Under the pieces are notes generated by a model. It was given only the letters and a program-made list of their open reading frames with translations, ran no database searches and had not been told where the DNA came from. Positions 48,328 to 56,612 of a stretch of 64,000 nt of DNA are shown one piece after another (the first letter of the stretch is position 1; each line of letters opens with the position of its first letter). Where the stretch lies: NCBI RefSeq assembly GCF_019469425.1, contig NZ_CP048272.1, forward strand, positions 620,001 through 684,000. Direction: 5' to 3'. This DNA comes from Bifidobacterium asteroides (GTDB taxonomy: Bacteria > Actinomycetota > Actinomycetes > Actinomycetales > Bifidobacteriaceae). The translations under genes and the position numbers were made by a program.

Positions 48328-49113
48328 TCAGCGGTACTGCATGCCGCCATCGACGATCAGGGTCTGCCCGGTCACGTAGTTGGCCTTGTCGCTGGCCAGG
48401 AACGAAACGGCGCCGGCCACATCCGCAGGGGTCTCCAAACGGCCTAGGTCGATGCTGTCCTTCATGTCCTGAAGGTTCTGTCCCTTGGGTTTACCGTTGA
48501 GCTTGCCCATCTCCTCATCGATGTAGCCCCACATGGGGGTGTCCACCACGCCGGGGGCGTAGGCGTTCACGGTGATTCCCCTGGGCGAGAGCTCCTGGGC
48601 TGCCGTCTGGGTGAGGCCCCTGATGGCGAACTTCGTAGCCGAGTAGGCGGCCAGGATCGGGAAGCCTTCGAAACCTGCGATTGACGATGCGGAGATAATG
48701 TGGCCGTGCTCCTTGCCCAGCTCCTGGAACTTGGCCGCGGCGGCCTGGATGCCGTAGACCACGCTGAAGATGTTGACCTTCGAAATCTGCTCCAGCTGGT
48801 CGGGGGTGATGTCGGTGAAGGGGACTATCTGGCAGATGCCCGCGTTGTTGACAATCACATCGAAGGAACCCAACCTGGATGCGGCCTCATCGACCAGGTC
48901 GAACACCTGGTCCCTGTCTGACACATCGGTAGGGTGGAAGAAGGACCGACGGCCGATCTTCTCCACTTCGGCCACGGTCTGTTCGGCCGATTCCTTCTGG
49001 CCCTCAAGATCGGCCACGACGATGTCGAAGCCGTCCTGGGCCAGCTGGAGGGCTATGCCCCTCCCGATTCCCCTGGCCGAACCGGTGACGACAGCTACCT
49101 TGTTATCGCTCAT
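48328..49113 (-). CDS. Short-chain dehydrogenase, acetoin reductase/2,3-butanediol dehydrogenase-like
   Basis: A 261-residue SDR enzyme. TGSARGIGRG is the NAD-binding motif, NNAG the stabilising motif, Ser in SASSIAG and YSATK the catalytic residues. The stretches AGICQIVPFTDITPDQ, VNIFSVVYGIQAAAAKF and ARIxxxPMWGYID-like KVDTPMWGYIDE (seen as VVDTPMWGYIDE) are typical of the BudC/ButA diacetyl-acetoin reductases. It likely reduces diacetyl or acetoin with NADH. A zinc-type butanediol dehydrogenase-like gene lies at 12064-13128. Confidence 0.9.
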   Translation of the reverse strand: MSDNKVAVVTGSARGIGRGIALQLAQDGFDIVVADLEGQKESAEQTVAEVEKIGRRSFFHPTDVSDRDQVFDLVDEAASRLGSFDVIVNNAGICQIVPFTDITPDQLEQISKVNIFSVVYGIQAAAAKFQELGKEHGHIISASSIAGFEGFPILAAYSATKFAIRGLTQTAAQELSPRGITVNAYAPGVVDTPMWGYIDEEMGKLNGKPKGQNLQDMKDSIDLGRLETPADVAGAVSFLASDKANYVTGQTLIVDGGMQYR

Positions 49114-49639
49114 CTGTCTTTTCCTAACCTCGTTGGTTCCTATCTATAGGGCCGGTCGCAACTTCGGGCCAGGCCACCGTTGCCAGTCTATACGGCGGAG
49201 GTGGAGAAGCGGGGGACTGGGAGGAGCGGGCTGTGGTGTGGAGCCTTGTCGTTCTTGCGGAAACCGGCGACCAGTCCCAGCGCACCCGTCTTCAGAGCCA
49301 GGATCCCTGATCCACCGGACAAGGAAGGTTCTTCCGGCCATTGAACAGGTTGATTTTCGCCTGTTCGATGTGGCCAGCATCGGCCTTGTCCCCCGACTTG
49401 TCGGGGGACATCCACCAAGTGGAAGCATAACCGTTCGTTGAAAGTTGTCAGGCTGTTAATAGAGTTCAGATCGTTCAGCTTCTGATCCTGTGTGATGGTC
49501 CTGGCCATCCAGTCACCTGCGTCGGTGGCCATCGTGTCCGCCCATTCGCGGGATGGCCTTCTTCGTCTGTCCTCGTTTTGCTCTTCAGCCCCTGCCGCTT
49601 CTTCGTTTTGCCCCTGTCTAGTACAGGCCGGAGGCCATA
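49114..49639. other. 526-base region without a convincing gene
   Basis: A reverse-strand open frame (49643-49188) starts at a GTG that overlaps the stop codon of the lipoprotein gene, but it lacks its own ribosome site and its second half is low-quality coding sequence. It may be a remnant. The promoter of the short-chain dehydrogenase should lie near 49120-49200. Confidence 0.4.
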
Positions 49640-50968
49640 TCACACCTTCTGGCCTGAAATGAGCTTTTCTGCACGGGGGTTGACGGCGAAGCTCCTGTCG
49701 ATGGTGTTGGAATCACCGGCTCCGTGGATGATTTTCTCCAGACCCTTGACCTCGATGGTGTTGACGGTCTTGCCGGTGTCAAGATCCTGGCGGGTGATCG
49801 TCACCCGGTCGGGTTCGTTGATGTGGTGATACCAGACGTCCACGATTTTGTCGGAGAAAGAGGCCCAGAAACATGATCTGGACCAATTGTCCTTTTGGTA
49901 ATGGGTTCTGTTCAGTCTGACGGTCTTTCCTGAGTTGACGTCAGTCCTCAAAAGGCCGCCGTCCCCATACCACCAGTAGAACTGGTCGCCGTGCAGTGAG
50001 TGGGAGTCATAATATGAGTATCCTATCTGGCTTTCATGGAAATGCACCGGTCTGGCCTCCTCGTCGACGAGGGGCAGGACACGACGATTTCCTGTTTTTG
50101 CATCCCACTGTTCTATGGTTGCATAGGAAAAGTTCTCGCCTTTGGTATCTTCGGCAGTGAGGAAGCGGCGGAGATCATAATCCAGATCATTGTGCTTCTG
50201 TTTTATTATCGAAGAATTGCCTCCTTGGCTGGAGATAAAGACAATGCTGTCATTATTACATGACGGATTACTGATGACGACATTATCGGATGACAGGATA
50301 TTGTCATGTGTGCTTATCGTTCTCGGTAGGTAGTGATTGTCAACTATCAAAGATGAGAAGCGGATCAACTCTTTGCTGATATTGACGCCATCGTCGGTAA
50401 TCTGATAGGCGTAGACGGAGCTTCCGCAAACACTGATGCTTGAAACAGGGTGGTCCGTCAGGAAGCGATGCTTTTCGGCTTTCTGACCGTCGAAAAGGAC
50501 GATGTCCTCGTTGTATCCTTCACCGTCCTCGGTGAAGCCCCCATTATAGACACTGACATGGGTTATGTTGTCTTGCAACACACCAAGCGTGTCCTGCGTG
50601 TCGACTTTGGAGCTGGGAACGACTTTTGGCTTTTGCCCCTCAGCCAGCCAGTAATCGTTGTCTTTGTCGGCGAAGAACAGGCCTTTTGACGTCCAAGACA
50701 CCTTGCCGTATTCCATACCCTTGGTTTTGACCAGTCTGAAGGATCCGTCGGCATAGATGAAGGCCATGTATGTGTTTTCCGGAATGGTGGCGCTGGCCCG
50801 TTGCGGGACTAGATAGGCAGCTGCGTACACCTTGGAGATGTCTATCTGGTCGAGTGCAATGGTTTTCCTCGAAGCATCCAAGCGGGAACAACCCGCGCCG
50901 GAGGCGATCAGGACAAGCGATAGCAGAATGTAAACGGAAGCCCTGACTCGTTGACTGATACGATGCAT
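49640..50968 (-). CDS. Lipoprotein of unknown function
   Basis: A 442-residue protein with a lipoprotein signal: RASVYILLSLVLIASGAGC, where the Cys at about residue 27 would be lipidated. The rest is beta-rich with repeated short strands of the type VSWTSKGLFFADKDNDYWL and QFYWWYGDGGLLRTDV, suggesting a beta-propeller. No enzyme motif was seen. The ATG at 50968 has GAGGGAT upstream. It lies 92 bases downstream of the papain-like remnant, possibly once in one operon. The AT content is higher than in the housekeeping genes. Confidence 0.8.
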   Translation of the reverse strand: MHRISQRVRASVYILLSLVLIASGAGCSRLDASRKTIALDQIDISKVYAAAYLVPQRASATIPENTYMAFIYADGSFRLVKTKGMEYGKVSWTSKGLFFADKDNDYWLAEGQKPKVVPSSKVDTQDTLGVLQDNITHVSVYNGGFTEDGEGYNEDIVLFDGQKAEKHRFLTDHPVSSISVCGSSVYAYQITDDGVNISKELIRFSSLIVDNHYLPRTISTHDNILSSDNVVISNPSCNNDSIVFISSQGGNSSIIKQKHNDLDYDLRRFLTAEDTKGENFSYATIEQWDAKTGNRRVLPLVDEEARPVHFHESQIGYSYYDSHSLHGDQFYWWYGDGGLLRTDVNSGKTVRLNRTHYQKDNWSRSCFWASFSDKIVDVWYHHINEPDRVTITRQDLDTGKTVNTIEVKGLEKIIHGAGDSNTIDRSFAVNPRAEKLISGQKV

Positions 50969-51060
50969 CGCGGATCCCTCACTTCCGTTTCTGTAAACTG
51001 ACACCGTCGGTGACGTGATTGGCGAAACCTATTCAGACGCTTTCCTCGGAAAGTTGATGT

Positions 51061-51746
51061 TCAGTACCTTTTATATGTGATGGTCCACTTGGACTGCATG
51101 ATGTCACTTGGATACACGCCGGGTCCGCCGTTGAAGTCCAAATCGATTCCGGCGCCGTCCTTGTAGCTGACCCAAACGACTTGCGAGCAGTTCATTGAAC
51201 CCTTGGAGGTCTTATTGAAGGGGAAGTTGTAGTTGTACGCCCTTCCTTTGAAGGTGCGAGACAAACGTACGGCCCTGTCCCTGTTGCCCTGTGAGGTATT
51301 TACGTACTGCAGCTGTCCACCGGAAGCCACTCTAACGTTGCGATAATTAGTTTCTTCAACTGTTCTTCTAGGCCCTGGAGCATGCACAGTCATGTCTTTC
51401 CGGGAGAAAATACCTGAATGTCCATGATGAATGTCGGCGGTAGAAACGGGGCTGTAGAAAACGTCTCCGGCGTTTCTTGCTGGTGTAATTGGTATGATTG
51501 CCTGATTGTTGTTACTTCTCGTCAAGTTAGTATGTAGACGTGCCTCCTTGAGCGCTGAATTAACGACATCAGAAAGTGGTTTGCCCTCCCTGTCCGCCTC
51601 TGAATGATCGTCATTGCGCATGCTCTCGTAAGACGATCCGGGGTTGAGTTCAACAAGTTCTTGGATTTGTTGGGATGTAGATTCGCTTGCAGATGCCGGC
51701 ATGACCATGCTGCCGAGCGCACTGCAATAAAATTATGCCGTTTCAT
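51061..51746 (-). pseudogene. Secreted permuted papain-like (YiiX/NlpC-P60-type) protein with a broken signal peptide
   Basis: The reading frame 51708-51061 has the order His then Cys expected of circularly permuted NlpC/P60 (YiiX/YebB) folds: NAGDVFYSP, HHGHSGIFSR with the candidate His, and NCSQVVWVSYKDG with the candidate Cys. The best ribosome site (AAGGAGGTATCGA) belongs to an ATG at 51746 that starts MKRHNF in another frame. The body frame has a TAA just upstream and only begins with SALGSMVMPASASES, the end of a signal peptide. So the hydrophobic core was lost and the frame shifted. An ATG at 51708 could still give a cytoplasmic product. Confidence 0.65.
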
Positions 51747-52082
51747 TCGATACCTCCTTGTACTATGTGGTCCATCTTTCGTCTTCGAAAGTTGGTGAAG
51801 GTGATTATAGAGTATCGGTTGGTGACGGTCAAGATGATGCAAGGCACAGTGAATTGCCTGCCGCCTCGAACGCAGACTGCGCGTGCACGGCGCCCTGTCG
51901 GGAATCCTGCCTGGAGGCCGTATTCGTCGTTTCTCATGGCCGTCGGAATGTGGCGCCCCGCTGGGAGCCCCGTGCGCCGTAATCGGTCGACCCGCAGGTC
52001 CATCCGGCCGTTTCATCCCTATGGCCGTGGCCCCGATGGAGATTCCCGTCTGGCTTCGGCTGGCCCTGCCGGTCGTGGCGGT
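51747..52082. other. 336-base intergenic region
   Basis: Upstream of the papain-like remnant and downstream of the methyltransferase terminator. No gene was recognised. The promoter for the reverse-strand exported genes is expected here. Confidence 0.35.
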
Positions 52083-52120
52083 GTCGGCCCGGATGCCCGG
52101 TCCGCGGCATCCGGGCCGAC
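52083..52120. terminator. Hairpin after the methyltransferase gene
   Basis: GTCGGCCCGGATGCC and its perfect 15-base complement around an eight-base loop, four bases beyond the reverse-strand methyltransferase stop codon. No T tract follows. Confidence 0.65.
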
Positions 52121-52124
52121 GTCC

Positions 52125-53048
52125 TTATAGAGTTTCCAGCTTCTGCGCCACCAGCGAGAAGGTCAGGGGGATCCTGGGAAGGCCCTCAGGCATGACCCAA
52201 CCCTGACGCCCCTTGTCGTACTCCAGCATGGGGAGGGCCTTCCAGTCGCTGATGTCATGCTCTCCCAGGGCTCTGATGGTCAGGCCTGCGTCGATGAGGA
52301 CCCCGGTCATCTCCTGGAAGTCATGTGCCCAGTTGTGGTTGGTCGTGTGTGTGATTCTGGGGCCCGGGGTGTCGGCTTTCCCAACGATGCCTCCTGTCCC
52401 TTCTTCCTCGCCGTCATCCTGTCTCATCGTGTAGGTCTGGTCGGTCTCGTAGGTGTTTTCGGTCCCGCTGAACCAACCCTGCACGATGGTCAGGCCGTCA
52501 TCGTCCAGGGCGAAAAGGAGGGGGTGGGTGTCCCTGATCATGAAGATGCCTCCCGGTGCCAGGAGGGAGGCGATGGATTGCGCCCACTCCCGGAGGTCGG
52601 GCAGCCAGGTGATGGTGCCGACCGATGTGACGATCAGATCGAAGAAGCCCTTCTTGTCAGGCATGGCCTCGGATGCGAAACGGGCATCACCTTCGACGTA
52701 GGTGATGGGGGCGTGGGCGCGGGCGGCCAGCTGACGGGCGTGGTTGAGGGCGGCGGGGGAGAAGTCCAGCCCGTGGACATCTCTGGCCCCCAACCTCCAC
52801 CAGGTCAGGGTGTCATCGCCTAAGTGGCACTGGAGATGGAGGAGGCGGCGGCCCTGCATCGTGTGGTCGGGCAGGTGGTCCCTGAGCACGGCCATGTCCT
52901 TCATGACCACCGGGGTCAGGGCGGTAGGATCGTCGGCGAAGGCATCCAGGTCGCCGTACCCTCCATGCGCGTGGACCTCGGCCCGGTCGTTCCAGTTCTC
53001 CAGGTTGTCGCTGACATCGATGGAAGAGGCATGTATTCTGTCGGTCAT
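52125..53048 (-). CDS. SAM-dependent methyltransferase
   Basis: A 307-residue class I methyltransferase. LLHLQCHLGDDTLTWWRLGA is a slightly unusual motif I (QCHxGxD), followed by VHGLDFSPAAL and a FDLIVTSVGTITWLPDL motif IV region. This resembles the class-I type annotated in many actinobacteria near stress or resistance genes; the substrate is not known. The ATG at 53048 fits the family start; a longer frame upstream has no match. It ends at a strong hairpin. Confidence 0.87.
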   Translation of the reverse strand: MTDRIHASSIDVSDNLENWNDRAEVHAHGGYGDLDAFADDPTALTPVVMKDMAVLRDHLPDHTMQGRRLLHLQCHLGDDTLTWWRLGARDVHGLDFSPAALNHARQLAARAHAPITYVEGDARFASEAMPDKKGFFDLIVTSVGTITWLPDLREWAQSIASLLAPGGIFMIRDTHPLLFALDDDGLTIVQGWFSGTENTYETDQTYTMRQDDGEEEGTGGIVGKADTPGPRITHTTNHNWAHDFQEMTGVLIDAGLTIRALGEHDISDWKALPMLEYDKGRQGWVMPEGLPRIPLTFSLVAQKLETL

Positions 53049-53452
53049 GTTTCGTTCTTTCCTATGATTCGGTGGATGGATGTTCCCTTGAAGATGGCAT
53101 CGTTCTGATGACGATGCCGCAGCGGCACTTCTGCACACGGCTTGATAGAACATGTCGATGGCATAACAAGAAGGCCCCGTTCGGGCTCTGTCGCCCGCAA
53201 TACGGAGCCGGGCCGAAGCCGGGTGCTCACTGCTTTATGAATATTATCAGTACAAAGTTTACGCTTCACAGGGGACGCCACACCAGTGGGGACGGCTGTT
53301 TTATGGTTGGCCCTAAGTAACGTCGGCGGGATGGGAGGCCTGCAAGCAACCGGGTCCGCAGGCACATTCTTTATATTCCATTAGCCAATACCACACGAAC
53401 CATCCGGATTACAACCATGCCCGCCAGTTGTATTTCCTTTTAGTCTGTCTCT
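53049..53452. other. 404-base region without a recognised gene
   Basis: Between two reverse-strand genes. No gene or clear motif was seen beyond a GC-rich stretch around 53175-53225 that may form weak secondary structure. Confidence 0.35.
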
Positions 53453-54124
53453 TCAGTTTGAGCCGCCGCCTTGCGGTACTGCTAGCGCAGCAGGTGCAGG
53501 CGCGGGTGCTGCGGGAGCATGCGCGGAGCCGCCTCCTCTGCCGCCACGGCTGTATGCGGGCTGGTGGGAGGGCGTGTAGCCTTGCCGCCCCCGACTAGTA
53601 GAGGGGGCCGGACGCTGCTGGGCGGGCGCCGGACGCCGGGCCGGCTGCCGGGCGGCCGGAGCCGGCGCCGCCTGGGCTGGCGGGGCGGCCTGGTCGGCTT
53701 GGCTTTTCTGTTGGATGGACGTGTTCACCTGGTCCATGGCCGACTGCAAGGCTGCGGCCGCGTCCTGGTAGGTTTCCGTCTTGTCGCCTTTGATGCTGCC
53801 GGCTTGGCTGATGGCCTGCTGCAGGCTGTCGCGGACGGCATTGTCCGCCACTTTCCCGTCGGAGTCGCTTAAAAGCTTTGAAGCCTCGTCCTTCTTCGCG
53901 TTCAAGACCGTCTTCGCATCCTCAAGGCTTTTCGCATCCCGGGAGGCCAGCACCGCCTTGCCGGCCTTCGCATAGTCGCGGTCGATGCCCTTCAAGCGGT
54001 TGCTGGCCCGTCCGGCCTTGTCGGCGGCGCTGGCCTTCGGATGTGTCTGGGCCTCTTGCTCGTAGGGCTCCAGACGCTTGGTCGAGATCGCTAGGGCCAG
54101 GACCGACTGTGTTGCAGCATTCAT
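53453..54124 (-). CDS. Ala/Pro-rich protein with a helical N-terminal half, possibly 5'-truncated
   Basis: 223 residues. The first 145 are charged and helical (KGIDRDYAKAGKAVLASRD; ALQSAMDQVNTSIQQ). The rest is an Ala/Pro/Gln/Arg/Gly-rich low-complexity tail, as found in exported wall-associated proteins. No ribosome site precedes the ATG at 54124 and no signal peptide is encoded in this or nearby frames. Similar proteins normally start with one, so the 5' end may be lost. No function can be assigned. Confidence 0.5.
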   Translation of the reverse strand: MNAATQSVLALAISTKRLEPYEQEAQTHPKASAADKAGRASNRLKGIDRDYAKAGKAVLASRDAKSLEDAKTVLNAKKDEASKLLSDSDGKVADNAVRDSLQQAISQAGSIKGDKTETYQDAAAALQSAMDQVNTSIQQKSQADQAAPPAQAAPAPAARQPARRPAPAQQRPAPSTSRGRQGYTPSHQPAYSRGGRGGGSAHAPAAPAPAPAALAVPQGGGSN

Positions 54125-54243
54125 ATGCTTATGCTGCTATATGAGCAATAAGTTCTTCGTCCCTATATCGTAAGATACGGGGACGTCGTATTTTCGGCAT
54201 AGGATTTAGTCCCTATAGGTCCTTTTGCTAATTGGACTGATCG

Positions 54244-54815
54244 TCAGAGCAGCTTTCGATTGCTGCCGTCGAGAATCAGAATGTCATCCATTGTGCTGGC
54301 AACGTTACGGCCGATTACTTGGGCCGTCTGTCCGTTGGAGAGTGCATGTTGGATGTTGGGAATGTCTCCCCATATCCTGCGGAGCGCGTGAATGCCGTCG
54401 GACAACTCGGCAGTTGGCATTTCATGTTCGACGAGGACATCGCCGACCTGATGGTAGAAACCGCCGAGGTTGAACATTGGCCGCATCTCATTATGGAACT
54501 GTCTAGGGCTGAATGTTCCTCCGGTCAGGAAATTGTCCAGACAGTCAGAGAAATGCGGGTATTGGCTCGGATTCATGGTTCGCACTTCGTCTGGGAGCTG
54601 GTCCAACCGTTCAGCGGAATGGTCAAGTTTTTCAGCGCTGATCGATCAGGCCGCCCCAATAGAGAGGAAAGCCCATGAGTTCAACTGTTGCTCGATTGGT
54701 TCCTTGATGGGGTTCTGCGGCGCTAGCGGTTTGTCGACAAGGACATAGTCATTGTCGCGACCACAGCTACGGCGGTGGCACCTATCCTGCGTTCGATCCT
54801 GGTGAGAGCAAACAT
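54244..54815 (-). pseudogene. Secreted protein of unknown function, frameshifted
   Basis: An ATG at 54815 with a textbook AAAGGAG site begins a signal peptide (RRIGATAVAVVATMTMSLST). The frame then hits TAG. Shifting one base restores the cleavage region TASAAEPHQG and a following segment to GGLIDQR before TGA. A second shift leads to AEKLDHSAERLDQLPDEV and an intact 120-residue end that stops at 54244. Together the pieces make one secreted protein of about 190 residues. No known domain. An open frame on the opposite strand is its shadow. Confidence 0.7.
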
Positions 54816-55067
54816 TATCAATCTCCTTTGGTTGATGTGTGCGCCTATGGTAATTCCGTGGTAGCAAAAGAGCGGGGGTGGGGTCTTTTCTGATTTGTTT
54901 AGGGAACATGTGTCAATTTGCTGAGATTTGTAAATATTGTCCTATTCGTGGGAATTTCCCCTGCAGATCGAAGTTTTTTGGTTTTACCCCTCATCAAAGC
55001 TACATAGACCGTCACGCCGGAGTGAACAGGACGGTATTTCGTCTTTCATGTTATCGAGGAGACCCCC

Positions 55068-55289
55068 ATGAGCGCCAGCAAACCGATTGACAACAAAGCC
55101 CACGCCGAAGAACTCGACCGCATGGCCGACCGGGGTGAACTGCACCCCGTGCCAGGAACGAAGGTCCATCGCGGCTACGACGCGGAACCCCTGACCGAAG
55201 GCGATCTGCTCGACATCTTCCAAGGCCGGCCACGGGCGGTATTTAAACAGCCCGCGGCCAAGACCTGGAAACCCATTTCCCGAACCTAA
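55068..55289 (+). CDS. Small conserved-type protein of unknown function
   Basis: 73 residues, with GAGGAG before the ATG and a perfect terminator downstream, so it is a real monocistronic gene. The body DNKAHAEELDRMADRGELHPVPGT resembles small charged bifidobacterial proteins that sometimes pair with toxins, but no partner is adjacent. No TM segment or signal peptide. Function unknown. Confidence 0.7.
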   Translation: MSASKPIDNKAHAEELDRMADRGELHPVPGTKVHRGYDAEPLTEGDLLDIFQGRPRAVFKQPAAKTWKPISRT

Positions 55290-55320
55290 GAAGCCAAGCA
55301 GCCTGACAGACCTAATTAGA

Positions 55321-55367
55321 AAAGAACCCAATGAAGAGCCCGTTAAGGTGATTTCATTGGGTTCTTT
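55321..55367. terminator. Terminator after the 73-residue gene
   Basis: AAAGAACCCAATGAA at 55321-55335 pairs perfectly with TTCATTGGGTTCTTT at 55353-55367 around a 17-base loop. It also serves the reverse-strand gene ending at 55431. Confidence 0.85.
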
Positions 55368-55430
55368 CCGGATTGGGCTCATATGTACTGCAGGGGAGAG
55401 GTTGACTGCCCAGAGATGCCAATATTCATT

Positions 55431-55733
55431 CTAAACAAAGAAGTACAAGGCTACAGCAATCAAGGCACCCAGAAGAAACCCCAGTGACGGAAGGATCAGG
55501 GTCGATGGCGTTACTTTTTTGTTTCCCCTGGTCATGGCCCCCAGGAGAACCCCGAATGATCCAAAACCCATCAGGAAGCCTGTGAGTATCGATAAGGCTG
55601 GATCATGCTTACCTAAAATAAGGTATAACACTTGGATGGCCGCACCTAAAATAAGCTGTCCAAAACAGACTCTTGCTAAACCTTGTGTATTCCAATGTCT
55701 TGCGTGTGCCTGGCTTGTCTGGTCTTGATACAT
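55431..55733 (-). CDS. Small three-helix membrane protein, possible immunity protein
   Basis: 100 residues, three hydrophobic segments (LILGAAIQVLYLIL; ILTGFLMGFGSFGVLLGAM; LILPSLGFLLGALIAVALYFF). AAAGGA precedes the ATG at 55733. It lies 86 bases downstream of a bacteriocin-like gene on the same strand. Size, topology and position fit a bacteriocin immunity protein, but this is inference. Confidence 0.7.
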   Translation of the reverse strand: MYQDQTSQAHARHWNTQGLARVCFGQLILGAAIQVLYLILGKHDPALSILTGFLMGFGSFGVLLGAMTRGNKKVTPSTLILPSLGFLLGALIAVALYFFV

Positions 55734-55819
55734 AGGAAATCCTTTACCTAGAAAAGTGCCTACCGAGATAAACGTATATCCGGTAGGCACCCAGCATCAT
55801 TTGTGTCGTGAATAACTTG

Positions 55820-56218
55820 TTAGCAGAATGCTCCGCCAATACCGATTACAGCTCCAGTGACACAGCCTCCGATGGTCGCTGCTATACCTGCAGGAGTTGG
55901 TGCTGTAACGCCTGCCACGCCCCAGATAATGCTATTGACAACTCCCAAACCTGCCATGGCTGCGGAACAGCCGCTGATACGGCGCGATTGCAATCCGGGA
56001 TTTGCAGAAGATACACCCGGGTCGACCGCCTCCGCCTTCTCGCGTACTTCTTGCCCAGTGACGCTTCCCTTGTGCATGCCGTTGGTATAAACATCAATCA
56101 CGTCAGTGGTTTTGTCGTAGGAGAAACGAATGGTTGTGCCGTCAGACAGCTTGTAAGTATCCCAGGCAACAGCATAGTCGGCTGGCCCCCTGAGGGTACA
56201 AAGAGCGCAGAGGAGCAA
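55820..56218 (-). CDS. Bacteriocin-like protein with a Gly-rich hydrophobic C-terminus (start uncertain)
   Basis: The frame encodes WDTYKLSDGTTIRFSYDK, a short beta-rich middle, and a C-terminal 50-residue segment rich in Gly, Ala and Ile with three Cys (GCSAAMAGLGVVNSIIWG ... IGGCVTGAVIGIGGAFC). Such tails are typical of pore-forming bacteriocins cut from a longer precursor. LLLCALCTL then ADYAVA could be part of a signal peptide. No ATG or ribosome site fits; the frame is open from beyond 56218 (TTG), and a frameshift near 56180-56280 is possible. The downstream membrane protein could be its immunity factor. It diverges from the epipeptide-like operon. Confidence 0.55.
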   Translation of the reverse strand: MLLCALCTLRGPADYAVAWDTYKLSDGTTIRFSYDKTTDVIDVYTNGMHKGSVTGQEVREKAEAVDPGVSSANPGLQSRRISGCSAAMAGLGVVNSIIWGVAGVTAPTPAGIAATIGGCVTGAVIGIGGAFC

Positions 56219-56350
56219 GCTAGACGAATCGTATATGCAATTCGAGCCTGGGCCACGTCCCGCCCTCCTACGGAGGTTGGACTGCCTACCCGAGTGGCGC
56301 AGGCAGGTAGGTCAATAGCGCAGGGTTGAGCATTTTTAGTGGGCACTTTT

Positions 56351-56379
56351 TTGGCAGGTGGGGTTAGCAAGCATATAAT
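56351..56379 (+). promoter_or_regulatory. Promoter of the epipeptide-like operon
   Basis: TTGGCA (56351-56356), a 17-base spacer and TATAAT (56374-56379), close to sigma-70 consensus. Transcription should start near 56386, on top of an upstream ATG at 56385, which supports use of the later ATG at 56415. Confidence 0.75.
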
Positions 56380-56414
56380 TTGGAATGTCAAACGATGTTG
56401 AAAGGGGGTGTAAT

Positions 56415-56531
56415 ATGCAGAACTCATCTGATTTTCTTCACTCACTTATGCAAGATCATGATGTTGTTGACCTTGCCGACCAAGACGACCTCAGCTACTT
56501 CGTGACACAAGGCACTATTATCCATTGGTAA
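56415..56531 (+). CDS. Epipeptide-like RiPP precursor peptide (EpeX/YydF-like)
   Basis: A 38-residue peptide with the ribosome site AAAGGGGG six bases upstream. The first 26 residues are acidic (leader-like: many Asp, with DVVDLADQDDL). The last twelve are SYFVTQGTIIHW. The segment DDLSYFV parallels NDLWYFV of B. subtilis EpeX/YydF, whose mature 17-residue form starts at the Trp and has D-Val and D-allo-Ile. By analogy Val30 and Ile35 or Ile36 are candidate epimerisation sites and cleavage after Leu26 would give a dodecapeptide. The genes for a radical SAM enzyme, membrane peptidase and ABC exporter follow. An in-frame ATG at 56385 would add ten residues but overlaps the predicted transcription start. 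Confidence 0.85.
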   Translation: MQNSSDFLHSLMQDHDVVDLADQDDLSYFVTQGTIIHW

Positions 56532-56549
56532 TTTCCAGTAGAACCAGGT

Positions 56550-56597
56550 CGAGGACAGCGATCCTTGATTCTGAAACTGTCCTCGGCCATTCTTTTT
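56550..56597 (+). terminator. Attenuator-like hairpin between precursor and radical SAM genes
   Basis: CGAGGACAG (56550-56558) pairs with CTGTCCTCG (56577-56585), followed by a T-rich run ending at 56597. Such partial terminators after RiPP precursors make more precursor than enzyme transcript. Confidence 0.7.
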
Positions 56598-56612
56598 AGA
56601 GAAAGTCTCATT

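Noticed and set aside
49188-49643. Reverse-strand frame whose GTG overlaps the lipoprotein stop codon
   Set aside because: No ribosome site of its own and poor protein-like composition in the second half; at most a remnant.
54319-54678. Forward-strand 119-codon frame
   Set aside because: Antisense shadow of the frameshifted secreted-protein pseudogene, which has a real ribosome site and signal peptide.
56098-56445. Reverse-strand frame across the epipeptide promoter
   Set aside because: Covers the promoter and peptide start; no ribosome site or recognisable protein features, though its middle may contain the lost N-terminus of the bacteriocin-like gene.
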